A DNA stretch of 64,000 nucleotides from positions 744,001 to 808,000 of the forward strand of contig NW_025408677.1 in NCBI RefSeq assembly GCF_020360975.1. The letters are read 5' to 3'. The notes beneath the pieces are model-generated. The model made no database searches, was not told the DNA's origin, and saw only the letters and a program-made list of their open reading frames with translations. Shown piece after piece: positions 22,856 through 33,369 of this stretch. Position 1 is the stretch's first letter. Every line of letters starts with the position of its first letter. The stretch is from Hirsutella rhossiliensis (Eukaryota > Ascomycota > Sordariomycetes > Hypocreales > Ophiocordycipitaceae). Made by a program: the position numbers and the translations under genes.

Positions 22856-24511
22856 ATGTCCCCAGAAGCCCAGCTCGAAGAAATATGCGACCAGATGCAG
22901 GCACTAGACATCCAAGCATCCGCATTCCGACAAATTAATATCGACCTTTGGGACAACGATATCACACACGACGAAAAGGACAAGATCGCAGTAACGACAT
23001 ATGTGGCAAAGTTCATATTCATCGTTCAATCTGGCAGTGATCAAGGATACGACCTCCTTGGTTACTTCCAACAGCATTTTGAAGAATGGACCGAAGACAC
23101 ATGGGACCGCGCCCCGAATGAATACAAGAGAGCCCTCAGAAACTACTAAGGAAAAGAGGTATCTACACAGGTTCACAAAGGGGAAATTCGCAACACAATT
23201 TCTCATATTACAAACTATCGAGAACCCACAAACCTGGCCAGAGCAGGAGTTTACGGAGATGGTGTTTGATGAGAGGACTGCTGCCTTCAGGAGGCAGACA
23301 GCATTACTAGGATCAAATGCTTCCACTAATCCCCATCCGTCTCAACCTCCTTCACCATCAGTTACGCCCTTAGCAGCACCTCATCAAGGTCTTAACGAAC
23401 CACAACCTATTAAGACCCTAACGAGCCCTCCTAACGCACCTACTCCTGCTCCGACTATCCAAGATAAACCTGCTCCGACCTCTCTTACTATTCATCCGAC
23501 TTCCTACCGCTTCCAGAACCCCGATCTCGTCCAACCCGTCACCAACCCCATCCCCGAACACTTATCCGGCCCTGCAACCTTTGGAGAATACATGAAACTC
23601 CCCCCGGATAACATCCCGAACGCTATCGTCGATAGCGACATCCAGCAGAAGTTTATGAAGACCTGGAACAAAGATCGGAACTACACAGGAGAGCCGTACG
23701 ATCTCCTTGATGATAAGCTCCGCCTCTTCTTAAGCAACTGCTCTCATATCCAAGTGAAACCGTCACAATTTCACGCACTCTTTCCCGGATCCTTGATGGA
23801 AGAGCCCAAAGATTCTATCTTGATAAGATCACATGGGCTACGACGTTCCGACAAGCGTATGATATCTTCAAACAACACTTTGACACGGAAGTCAACCATG
23901 TCCACTACCATACTGACTGGACAACAATAACCTTTAACTCCATCCGTGCCCAAGATGCTTCGAAGACCCCCCACGAAGTGCTTCAAACCCTCTTTGATAA
24001 GCTTCAGCTCTGCCAACGAGCCCTTGGCAGGAGTACGGAGGAGACCTTCTACTGCGTACAACGCTTATGAAAGCATGCCGTGGAGTACCCGAACTCCAAT
24101 ACGCTCTTTCAAACCCGCCGATAACGTCGAGCACCTTCTTGCAGATCTTCGTGCATCCGTTGAAACCCATCTTGCCCTCATAACAACTTCTCAATTTCCC
24201 TTGACTTTGCTGGATCATTTGATCATAACGATCCACACCATCAGTACTACCTCGACCGTCGATACAATAACAACCGCTCTCGAGGTAGATACGGATATTC
24301 AGGTCAACGACCCAGCCGCGGATACAGACAAAGCTACAACCGTGGAAACTACCGGCCTCAAAGCCGTAGTAACTACAATCATAGCTACAGTAACCGAAAC
24401 TGGACGAAGAAGTGTTTTGTTTGTGGACAAGAAGGCTGTTGGTCAACTAAACACTCTACGGATGAACGGCAAAGGCCAAGGACCAACATATCACTCAATG
24501 TCACTTCATAG
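22856..24511 (+). pseudogene. copia gag, frameshifted
   Basis: Capsid and nucleocapsid of the virus-like particle. Start chosen at ATG 22856 (MSPEAQLEEICDQMQAL). Frames used in turn: to 23146; then KRYLHRFTKGKFATQF and a Pro/Thr-rich linker to about 23795; then QRFYLDKITWATTFRQAYD to 24067; then LMKACRGVPELQYAL (about 24067-24105); then FKPADNVEHLLADLRA; then a basic Arg/Tyr/Asn/Gly-rich tract (24182-24400) and the zinc knuckle KKCFVCGQEGCWSTKH with ligands at 24413-24454. The knuckle is CX2CX4CX4H instead of CX2CX4HX4C. Five changes of frame, no nonsense codon inside the right frame. Confidence 0.85.
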
Positions 24512-25010
24512 GTGTACAACTCACGGACATCGGAGGCTATATTCTAGACTACGAAGGTCATGAGATGAGCAGCTTTGATGACACTGAAGATACATGGGAA
24601 GAACATGACAATAGCACCAACGATCACCCGGAACAATGGCAAGCAAGCCAAATGCTCTGTCAACAGGCATTCAATCATTTGATCACAGGAGAAGACGTCT
24701 ATCAGACGGATCAAACCGTTGTTCCAGCCTCGCAATTTATTATTGAAGATCGCTATTCAGGGATAGATTCCAAGGTATCATGATCGACACAGGTGCAGCA
24801 ACATTTTCCACAGCAGGATACTCTCAGTACATCGCCCTACAACGAGAAGACCCTTCTGTAGCTCTCGACAGCTCCACATCCGGCCAGGCCTCCATCAAAT
24901 TCGGCAACAGCGACGCCATCCACTCCTCGGCACAGTCGCCCTTAACACACCCTCGGAAGGATCACGTTCCACGTCCTTCAAACCCCAACTCCCTTTTGCT
25001 CTGCCTTGCT
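24502..25010 (+). pseudogene. copia aspartic protease, frameshifted
   Basis: Processes the polyprotein. The spacer after gag reads HFIGVQLTDIGGYILDYEGH and an acidic stretch in one frame (24502-24770). The catalytic loop MIDTGAATFSTAGYS then lies in another, with Asp-Thr-Gly codons at 24786-24794, intact. The C-terminal part is split over three frames: KFGN to about 24920, GTVALNTPS (24929-24955), GRITFHVLQTPTPF (24955-24996), then LLLCLADMDRLG. The family normally has one continuous domain here. Confidence 0.85.
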
Positions 25011-26380
25011 GATATGGACCGGCTTGGTATCTATTTCAACAACATCACAGATACCATCAATTGTACTAATCATTGTACTAATCGCCCTACAAGCATTCCA
25101 GTCGTACGCAAATGGGGACATCCCTGGTTCTTCCTTACGAAAGATGAAGAGTCCATCTCGTTTCTTACGGAAACAGAGATTCGTACACTTCACCGACGCT
25201 TTGGACACCCAGCAGTCCCTAGGCTCCATCACCTCTTGAAGCAAGCCGGGCACAGTGACGTCTCGATAGACACATTAGAGACTATCTCTAAGTTCTGTCA
25301 CCACTGTCAAATGCACTCACAAGCCCCACGCCGCTTCAAGTTCACCCTTAACGATGATCAAGAGTTCAACTACGAAATCATCGTTGATGTGATGCACCTA
25401 GGAACACCACAACGCCCTGTTCTACACGTTGTGGACTCAGCTACTGCTTTCCAAGGAGCCAGATTTTTACCGTCAATGTCAGCTAAAGATACATGGGAGA
25501 CCCTCCGGACCCTCTGGATCGACACGTATCTTGGACCTCCTGATACCCTCCGTCATGATGCAGGAACTAACTTTGCTTCTCTCGAATTCCGGAACGAAGC
25601 AAAGATTATGGGAATCAAATGCTCTCAAGTACCTGTTGAGACGCATTGGTCCATTGGAAAGATTGAACGCTATCACGCACCCTCCGACGCGCCTTTAACA
25701 TCCTCCATGCTGAGATTGGCCACACCACTTCCGCCGAAACAGTCCTTCAAATGGCTGTTAAAGCAATCAATGATACGGCAGGACCTGACGGTCTTGTGCC
25801 TACGTTGCTTGTTTTCGGCGCATACCCTCGCGTATCTACAGACTCGCCCCCTTCCGCTTCTACCCTCAAAAGATCGGAAGCTATGCAGAAAGCGATGAAA
25901 ATGCTCCGCCAACTCTCGGCAGAAAGACGAGTTAAGGATGCCCTCCATGCACGCAACGGCCCGAGCACGACAGAAGTGCTATCCCTCCCGCTGCAAAGTG
26001 AAGTTCGCGTTTGGAGAGAGAAAGACGGTTGGCAAGGACCCTTCAAGATTGCATCGATTGATACCCATAACATCACCATTGACACAGTCAACGGCCCCCA
26101 AGTCTTTCGATCGACCCTTGTACAACCGTATCTGCGTGATGATACCACTCTTTCCGACCCTACACACGACACAGACCCCTCAGGCATTCGTTCAGATCTT
26201 AATGAACAACCGGCTCAAGACCCCGTTAAGACCCTAACGGACCTGCCTGCCCGACCCGAACCCCCCGCCCCCCGCAAGAGAGGACGCCCACCAGGATCAA
26301 AGAACAAGCCAAAGGATTTGATCATGATGGCCCAAGCCGTAGACCAGAGCTTCTTGACCCAAAAGGAGGAAGATGCACAA
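25011..26380 (+). pseudogene. copia integrase with AT-hook-like C-terminal tail, frameshifted once
   Basis: Inserts the cDNA. The HHCC zinc domain is complete: HRRFGH and CHHC, ligands between 25191 and 25307 (HX4H, X29, CX2C). The catalytic core has all three acids with exact DD35E spacing: Asp at 25386 (IVDVMHLG), Asp at 25557 (LRHDAGTN), Glu at 25665 (SIGKIERYH). A frame change near 25680 follows, then LRRAFNILHAEIGH onward to about 26240. The tail carries KRGRPPGSKNK (26276-26308), an AT-hook-like core that could bind AT-rich DNA in the minor groove. Confidence 0.9.
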
Positions 26381-27360
26381 GCTCTTTCCCTCAAGCTACG
26401 GTCTGATGGCATAATCACCTCTCCTGGTGACCCCTTCGAAGAATCCGATAACAAAGAGATTACTGACCTCGTTGGCCGCGGTGTATTCCAATTTGAACGA
26501 TACGATCAAATGAGTCATGGAAACTATAGAATCTTTCGCTCTCGAATGGTTCGTGAAGTCAAAGGAATCAACACTAAGCCCTACGAAAAGTCTCGACTTG
26601 TTATTCAAGGACATAACGACTTTGAAAAGACCACCCTCCTGACGCAATCTCCGACAATTCAACGCGTTAGCCAGAGACTCATCCTCGCTATTGCCCCGGA
26701 CTTCTTCAAAACTACGGCATAACCCTCTCCTCCGTGATATCACTCAGGCATACCCGCAATCCCAGACCAAGCTTTCCGGACCATTCTTACGTATTTGCCC
26801 ACGGAACTACAAGGCAAATACCTAACGGAACAATTATTCGTGTTATTAAGCCCCTGTACGGTATCGCAGAAGCCGGAGTCCATTGGTTCCGCACATATCA
26901 GCAGCATCACCTCGAAAAGCTGGATATGTCTACCTCCACCTATGACTCCTGCCTACTGATTTCGAATACTGGCCCTGACACGCTCGGTATTGTTGGAATG
27001 CAAACTGATGACACCCTCATCCTTGGAACGAACAACTTTTCTACCCGTGAAGAAGAAGAGCTACAAAGGCAGAATTTCGTTCCAAGCCCAAGACTGACAT
27101 CACATACGGAACAACGGTTGACTTTAATGGTGCAAGACTGACGTTGCTGAATAATAACCCCTTAAGAAAGGATCCCTTTACTTCAACAGAAGGGACAAGC
27201 AGCAAAATGACCACCATTGACCCTAAAGCAATTGATCGTCACCAGCGCTACGTTGAGGAACGAGCGCGAGCCTCATACATTGCTTCAATTGCTCAACCGG
27301 AAGCTTCTTTCGATGTTTCAGTCGCCGCCCAAGTACAGACCCTGAGGATAAAGATTACGC
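26381..27360 (+). pseudogene. copia reverse transcriptase, frameshifted
   Basis: Copies element RNA to cDNA. Begins around the FERYDQMSHGNYRIFRSRMV and KSRLVIQGHND segments in one frame to about 26708. NYGITL is in a second frame, the motif A segment LRDITQAYPQS with catalytic Asp at 26736-26738 in a third, and GTIIRVIKPLYGIAEAGVHW onward in the second again. The catalytic box is QTDD (27001-27012) in GMQTDDTLILG instead of the more common YVDD. A further change near 27080 leads to KTDITYGTTVDFNGARL and the connection domain. Confidence 0.88.
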
Positions 27361-27981
27361 AATTTTGAACAAGCGACTGCAATGGCAAATGGATCACCAA
27401 CTACGTGGCCTCACGTACAAACCAATTGATCTAGCTACTGCAAAGCTGATGGTTTTCACCGATGGTTCTTTCGCAAACAACAAGGACTTATCCTCCCAAC
27501 TAGGATTCGTCATTGCCCTCGTTAACGAGACAAACCACAAAGAAAAACAGTTCGAGATTAGTGGTAACATCGTACACTGGAGTTCAACAAAGTGCAAACG
27601 TGTTACCCGTAGCGTCCTAGCATCAGAGATCTACGGTATGGCCAACGGATTCGACATAGGCATCTCCCTTGCGATGACTATGAAGATAATTACGGAACGA
27701 CTCAACCTTCCTCCTATCCTCTCATCGTCTGTACGGATTCGTACTCTCTCTACGAATGCCTAGTCAAGCTCGGTACGACGAAGGAAAAACGATTGATGAT
27801 TGATATCATGGCCCTTCGCCAGTCATACGAGAAGAGAGAGATAACAGATATTCGTTGGATCAACGGCGCAGACAACCCAGCAGATGCAATGACGAAAGCA
27901 TCACCAAACCGAGCCCTGGAACGCTTCATCGATACCAATAGTCTGACAATTCGAGTCGAAGGATACGTACAACGTTCCTAA
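27361..27981 (+). pseudogene. copia RNase H, frameshifted once
   Basis: Removes the RNA template. LMVFTDGSFANNKD has catalytic Asp at 27461; LASEIYGMANGF supplies Glu near 27626. After a change of frame near 27720, VCTDSYSLYECLVKL supplies Asp at 27736, and the last motif RWINGADNPADAMTK (about 27853-27897) is complete. Stop at 27979-27981. All four acidic motifs are present, so only the frame break spoils it. Confidence 0.88.
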
Positions 27982-28197
27982 CCGCTCCTTATCCCTATGA
28001 TCAAATGATTGCTCCTATCAGGAAGACCCTTCACTTCTTCCCCGATATCTACAGCTAAGAACAAGACGTCGGACCCACTTTTTCGCAATAATGACACACG
28101 CCCCTCACGGCACATTCCTTCACGGCCTTAACGCTACTATCCTTTAGACCCGTTCAAGGTGTTGCTGTGCTTCTCACAGCAAAAGAAGAGTTGCCTG
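27982..28197 (+). other. copia 3' untranslated region with polypurine tract
   Basis: Between the polyprotein stop and the 3' LTR. A purine run AAAAGAAGAG (28181-28190) seven bases before the LTR is the likely polypurine tract that primes plus-strand DNA. Also holds a reverse copy of the CATTTGATCA motif (27998-28007) found three times in the gag region. Confidence 0.65.
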
Positions 28198-28398
28198 TGT
28201 AGGAATGTATCTATCTAGTGGTGTGACCAACCATGGTTGGCACGTGACCCGTACGGTCACGTGTGCGGCTGAGGGCAGCGTGCCCCCTTTCTCCACGCTG
28301 GCCTCTGCCTCCTTAGATAGAGAACAAGACGAATACAACATCACAGGCTAACCCTAGTACCGTCTCATTGCAGCAGCTGCCGCAGGTGCCTACCCACA
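28198..28398 (+). repeat. 3' LTR of young copia element
   Basis: 201 bp, 200 of 201 identical to the 5' LTR with no indel. Contains the same palindromes. Confidence 0.95.
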
Positions 28399-28403
28399 GC
28401 TGC
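28399..28403. repeat. target site duplication, right copy (GCTGC)
   Basis: Matches 22205-22209 exactly. Confidence 0.9.
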
Positions 28404-31330
28404 TCTCTTTAACTAATAAAGCGGACCTCTATAGACGGGTGTCCTAGGCATTAGTGCTACTAGAAGAGCTATTAGAAGGTGCCTTTAGTAGGTTATTTAA
28501 CTAGTTATTTTTCTTATTTCTAAGATATTTATTTTAGTTAAGAAATAGTTAAAAATACTACTATTTTCTTATTAAGGTAAATCTTATAAAGAGAGTATAT
28601 AAGTAGGCATTAATTGTTTTAATAGTAAGTATATTCTATTATATTCCGTTATATCTATCCTCTTATAATGCCCTCTTCTAGGCTCCCTATTTATATCCCT
28701 TAGTTCCCTATTAATATCCCCTTTTTAGTTATATAGGTATAATATCTAAGGGGCTAGGCTCCTTTCCCTAGCCCCCCCCCTTTATATACTAACTTTCCCT
28801 AGTCGCCGAGGGCTCTTTTAGCTTCCCCTATATATATAGTCTCTTTATAGCCTATATAGCTACCTAATACGGTCTCCTAATAAGTTAGCTTTCTATAGCC
28901 TTAGAACTCTCTATAGGCTGCCTTTCGATCTAGCCTATCGGGGCCCTTAGCTATATACCCCTTATAGTTACCCCGAGCTTAAGATCTTAGACGTGCTTCG
29001 CGATATCCCGACTATTCTTAACTATATTTTCCCCTCTATACGTTTTTAAACTATATATATTCGTAGAGTAATAGGGCATATTATACGGAGCTTCTAGTAA
29101 TAGCTCTCCTAGTTCTCCTAATGCTATATTAAGATTCTAATAACGGCAAGGGAATAATTCCGGGTTATCGCCGCTACTTAGAGTATAATAGCTATGTCTA
29201 TACGCGGCTCTAACCCTAAGTATTAAACCTCGTAAACTATTTAGTTAAAGCGGCCTAGCCGACTAAGGCAAGCTAAGGGAGCCTGCTACGGCCTAAACGA
29301 GGCTCTTACGCCCGAGGCGGCCTAGTAACGTCGACTACCGCTACCCCTTATAACCTTATTATTATTCTATAGGGCGAGAGGCATAGTTAGTATTATTAGG
29401 GTTTACGGTAAAAGCTAAAGTCGGTGATTAAGACTTAAGGTTCTAGAGCCTATAAAGCGTAGCTAGTATACCTCTTTCTTTAAAGATAAGACTATAAGCT
29501 TAATCTATACTATAAGGCGATATATATTCCCGTCGAGATCTAATAATTTACGTATAAGGAAATCGATATTCCCTTACTTTAACTAAAGAGCGTAATAGAT
29601 ATCTTCGAGAAGCACTATAGAATTATTAATAATAGCTACTTTATTATCTAGAGGAACGAGGCAGAACTAATTCGTTGCGGCTATAGCGACTATAGGTAGA
29701 TCTAAGAAAAAAATCTATAACGGGACATTAATTTTAAATATAACTAGCCGTCTAGTTAAATACTTACCCGTCTCTTCTAAAAATAGCGTTAAGAGTAAGA
29801 GGGACGCTTATACGATCCCTCGTTATCTAGGGGGCGGCTGTCTTAAAATAGTAATAAGCGCGGCCGTCTAACGGTCTCCCGCCGATAGAAGTATAAGTAG
29901 TAATCCAGCATAGATATAAGCATAGGTCGGCCGAAAATATAGGGACTTATAGCGATAAAAGTCTATAATATATCGTTTCTTATAAGCGGCTAGGGCAGCT
30001 TAAGCCGTAAAGTAGTATAACGTTTAGACTAGTCTATTCCGGGAGTAGGTGCAGCGGTAAGAGCAGTTAATTTAACGTATTTTAGGCGCTAATAGATAGG
30101 TTAATATTTAGTATATCTAGCAGGGCTACTATACGTTCTACTATCCTCTACCGTTTAGTAAGCTCTTTAGTTCTTATTACCCTATAAAAGTAAATAAGAT
30201 ACGTAAATAGATAAAGTAGCGGCGCGAGCTATAAGACCCTTCGCTCTTATAAAACGAGATCTAGTACTATTAAGAAACTAAAGCTTAACTAGTTTAACTT
30301 AAATATTATAATTAGCGTTTAGTAGTATTATTAGTCGCTTTTAGGAAGTAGGTTAACGATCTAGTATCTAAGATCGAGTACCTATACTATATTAAGGAAT
30401 ATAAACACTAGTATGCCTAAGAAAAGCTCTTAAAGCTTACTGCTAAATTATATGCCTTAAAGCACCTAGTAAGTTATATAAGACTATATAGCGGATATAA
30501 GACTAATAAATAGTATAAGCTTTTAAAGGGGAAACTAAGGTAAAGCGAACTAAATAAAGGGTTAAGCAGTATCTATATAAGCGATTAAGGCAGCGCAATA
30601 CTAATATTATTATAAATTTAAGGATTAGATTAGTTCGTTAAGACTCCCTTAAGACTTCTTAAGTTTCTATACTTTAGATTACGTTTATTAGGTAGCTAAG
30701 ATAGTCCGTCTATCCCCCTTATTTAATAGTAATAGACTCTCTATAAACAATAAGAGGATTAATAATAGTAAATAAATTATATATCTAACCTTTAAGATTA
30801 TATTAAGGGAACGCTAAGTTTTAGTATATATAGGGAAGGGCGATATTAGTTTAAATAACGGTCTTACTAGAACTATAAGGTTTATAAGTTTTAAGGTAAC
30901 TAATCTATATTATAATGCCTATAACTAAGGAGTAGCGCTACGAAGGCTACTAAAAATAGTGCTAGACCTCGTAAGCTTAGGCGGTTACTACTTACGGTTT
31001 CCGATAGCCGATATAACCGAGCTCTAAAATATATTTAACTGCAAAGAATCCGAGCCTTTAGCATTTAAAGAGACTAGGTTCGCTAAGCGTCTAAGTCTAT
31101 TTAAAGGTAGGTCGACTATATATAAAGTAAAAGTCTTCTTATAACGTCGAAAATAGGCTTCGAAGGGATTATATATCGAGAAAATACGTCTATTAAACTC
31201 CGTCTAAGTAATACTATTAATATTTCTCTGCCTTTCTATAAGCTATAAATCGAGTAGGCTATAGTAGGATTATCGTATAAGTAGTCGATAAAGATAGCTA
31301 AAGTCTAGTAATAGTAACTTACTATCCTTT
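28404..31330. other. RIP-degraded DNA, unclassified
   Basis: No family recognised. A TATA-like GTATATAAG at about 28592 precedes an ATG at 28668, but no coherent frame follows. Around 29690-30450 a plus-strand frame read through RIP stops is basic and helical, which is not enough to claim a gene because RIPed DNA reads open in most frames once TAA/TAG are ignored. Confidence 0.45.
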
Positions 31331-31339
31331 AAGTATCGG

Positions 31340-32290
31340 GTTATTAGCCCTAAGTCTTTTACCGGTATAAACTTAAAGCCTCTTATCTAGTATTTATTAA
31401 TATAGTAACGGATCTTTACTATATTTTAGCCGGGTAGTAGCTTTTATAAGGCATACTTCTTCTAGCTAGTCTATTAATAGTATAAGTAGCCTATATACTA
31501 TCTACTAATAAAGCATTATATATAGGTTATATAGAACTCTTTAATAAAGCTTATATAGCTCTTAATACTAAAATAGTAGGAGCCTATAATAAGCTAAACC
31601 TTTTAATCTCTATTATCTATATAAACCTAACTATATAGAATATTAAAGGTTCGCCCGGATAACTTAGTATAGGTAGCTTCGCGAAGTTAGGGGTAATAAG
31701 ATAATTCTTCTAGTATAATAACGATATTTTCGTGCTCGGTTATAATCGTAAACCTACTTAACTTCGTTTCTTCCTAGAGCTTTAACTCTCTATACGCGTT
31801 AGTAATAGTATATAACTCTTTGCCTAATGCCGTTTCTCTAGGAATTAAGTAGAAGGAATTAGTCTATAAAACGAGATAGTTAAGAACGATACGATTAACT
31901 ATCGCTCTTTAGCCCTATCGTAACGTAGACACGATCTTATCCCCCTCTAGCTGCTAAGACACGCTATATATTCCTAGAGCATAAACTATATCCGCTATAG
32001 ATTCTTTATAACCTAGAACGTAAAAATCCTAATCGGAATTAGATCGAGCTAATCTAGGGAAGAAGAAGTCTAAGGCATAGGAGCCGCTAAGAACGTAGCC
32101 CGTGTTAAATATAGTAGATAGTAGCGTTAGTAGGTACTTAAACGAGTCTAAGAGGTAGGCTACTAGATCTATACGAGCCTTATAGCACCGGTTAATAACG
32201 GGGCTATAAGAGAAAGCGTCGCTTAGGGCTAAAGCGTCGCTAAGGTTAAGCTTATCTATGATTTTCTTAATAGTCTAAGTCTTAGGCGAC
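31340..32290 (-). pseudogene. fungal nucleotidyltransferase-like family, RIP relic
   Basis: Reverse-strand reading gives VLSGSYALDFFFP followed by SNSD*DFYVLGYKESIADI at about 32010-32105. This matches a common fungal family of unknown role that has G-S-R-A-L-E-F-F then D-S-D-W-D-F-Y-V, an arrangement like the G-S ... D-x-D active site of nucleotidyltransferases. The C-terminal end of the family is also readable near 31350-31480 (CFIS, then Y-I-G-Y-L-Y-Y, then KYxIRGFKFIPVKDLG). Stops are TAA/TAG only. Its biochemical function is not known to me; the family match is motif-based. Confidence 0.55.
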
Positions 32291-32803
32291 TAGACTTATA
32301 CTATTATAAGATAGATAAAGCAATATAGGGCAGAGAAAAAAGGAGGCGATTATAATAATATAGAAGATAAAGTCGTGGTATAAAGCTAAGGGAATAGAGT
32401 TATAGTATAGTAGAAAAGTTTATAAGGCTAATAATAGCTTATATAGTAGCTAACCCCCTATTAACTAAGCCTAAGTAAGGAGTTTAAATTAAAGTTACTA
32501 AACTAAATCTATAAATATACCGGTTAACTATAAGATAAGAGGAAATATATATAGCTCTAAGACTAGTATCGCAACGGCGGTTATATAGGGACAATAAGGC
32601 GCTACTCTAGATTACGTCGCGGTTATATTTATAATAATATATATAGTAGCTAATAACGGTGCTACCGCTAGCCCCGCTAATATAGTAGACGTTATAATTA
32701 AGATAACTATATAAATACTAGTACTAGGCCCGCTTAAGAAAGCGTAGTAATAAAAAGCCGGTTTACGCTCTTATAGCGTTTATTTAATAGAGATATATAA
32801 TTT
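32291..32803. other. RIP-degraded DNA, nothing recognised
   Basis: AT-rich spacer between the nucleotidyltransferase-like relic and the chromovirus. Confidence 0.5.
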
Positions 32804-32808
32804 ATTAT
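32804..32808. repeat. target site duplication, left copy (ATTAT)
   Basis: Identical to 39663-39667 and fixes the chromovirus ends. Confidence 0.8.
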
Positions 32809-32994
32809 TATCACGGAGTAGGCAGAGGCGTGCGCGCAGGTGCCGTCCGTAGGATAATGTTAATAAGCTATGCAGAGCTCTTCTATGCGCGGCTGGCCCG
32901 CCCCTATACTTACGGGATCCGGCCCTCCGCACGTAACTACACGGCTTAGGCCGCGGCCCAAGCCCATCACCTATAATAGTCAAAGACTCTTATA
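32809..32994 (-). repeat. chromovirus 3' LTR
   Basis: 186 bp, starting TATCACGG and ending CTCTTATA (RIPed TG...CA). It differs from the other LTR at nine positions, and all nine are C/T or G/A changes at CpA or TpG. Confidence 0.88.
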
Positions 32995-33025
32995 TAATGC
33001 CCTCCCTCGAGCGCGGCGTAGTGCT

Positions 33026-33097
33026 GCCCTATTAACGGCTCCCGCATAATTAGGCCCGTGCCGCGGGCTCTTCCCTGCCCTTTCCCGTTAATAGGGC
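33026..33097. promoter_or_regulatory. 13 bp inverted repeat upstream of the antisense gene
   Basis: GCCCTATTAACGG (33026-33038) and CCGTTAATAGGGC (33085-33097) are perfect reverse complements 46 bp apart. Located about 200 bp upstream of the TATA box of the plus-strand gene. Could be an operator pair or, on the other strand, a hairpin near the retroelement transcript end. Confidence 0.4.
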
Positions 33098-33297
33098 CGG
33101 CCCTACTAGCCCTATTATCCCCGCGCCCGTTAGCCCGGGCAGCTAGGACCCGGCTCCACACTCGTCGGCCGGCTGGCCGTTTAAATAGGGGCGTAACCTA
33201 TTATATGCGCCCCCAGGTAGCCGGCGGCTAGTCCGGACCTACGTAAGCCTCAGGTTGCCCGTCCCCTCTGCCTTAGGCAGCATCCTCTACTAAGGGG

Positions 33298-33352
33298 TAT
33301 ATAAGGCGGCATCCCCCCCTTCCCCCTTCCCTTCCTTCTCTCCCTTCTTTAA
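33298..33352 (+). promoter_or_regulatory. core promoter of the antisense gene: TATA box and pyrimidine tract
   Basis: TATATAAGG at 33298-33306 is followed by a long C/T-rich run (about 33312-33352), the usual fungal arrangement of TATA box and CT-rich transcription start region, 64 bp before the inferred start codon. Orientation matches the spliced gene and is opposite to pol. Confidence 0.6.
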
Positions 33353-33369
33353 CCGTAGCAGCAGCATTA

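Larger units (their letters stand above)
22210..28398 (+). mobile_element. young, un-RIPed Ty1/copia LTR retrotransposon
   Basis: 6189 bp with 201 bp LTRs beginning TGTAGG and ending CCCACA, differing at one position (T at 22360, C at 28348), flanked by the perfect duplication GCTGC. Internal order gag, protease, integrase, RT, RNase H defines Ty1/copia. CpA and TpG are at normal levels, in sharp contrast to both flanks, so it arrived after local RIP or was never seen by it. The coding region changes frame at least 15 times without ordinary nonsense codons, so this copy cannot make a full polyprotein as written. Confidence 0.95.

Noticed and set aside
22622..23149. Gag start upstream of 22856
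   Set aside because: The frame is open from 22622 but the first 78 codons read as leader with no family similarity; ATG 22856 begins the conserved gag segment.
22856..24511. Programmed ribosomal frameshifting between gag and pol
   Set aside because: There are at least 15 frame changes, many inside single domains, so programmed shifting cannot explain them.
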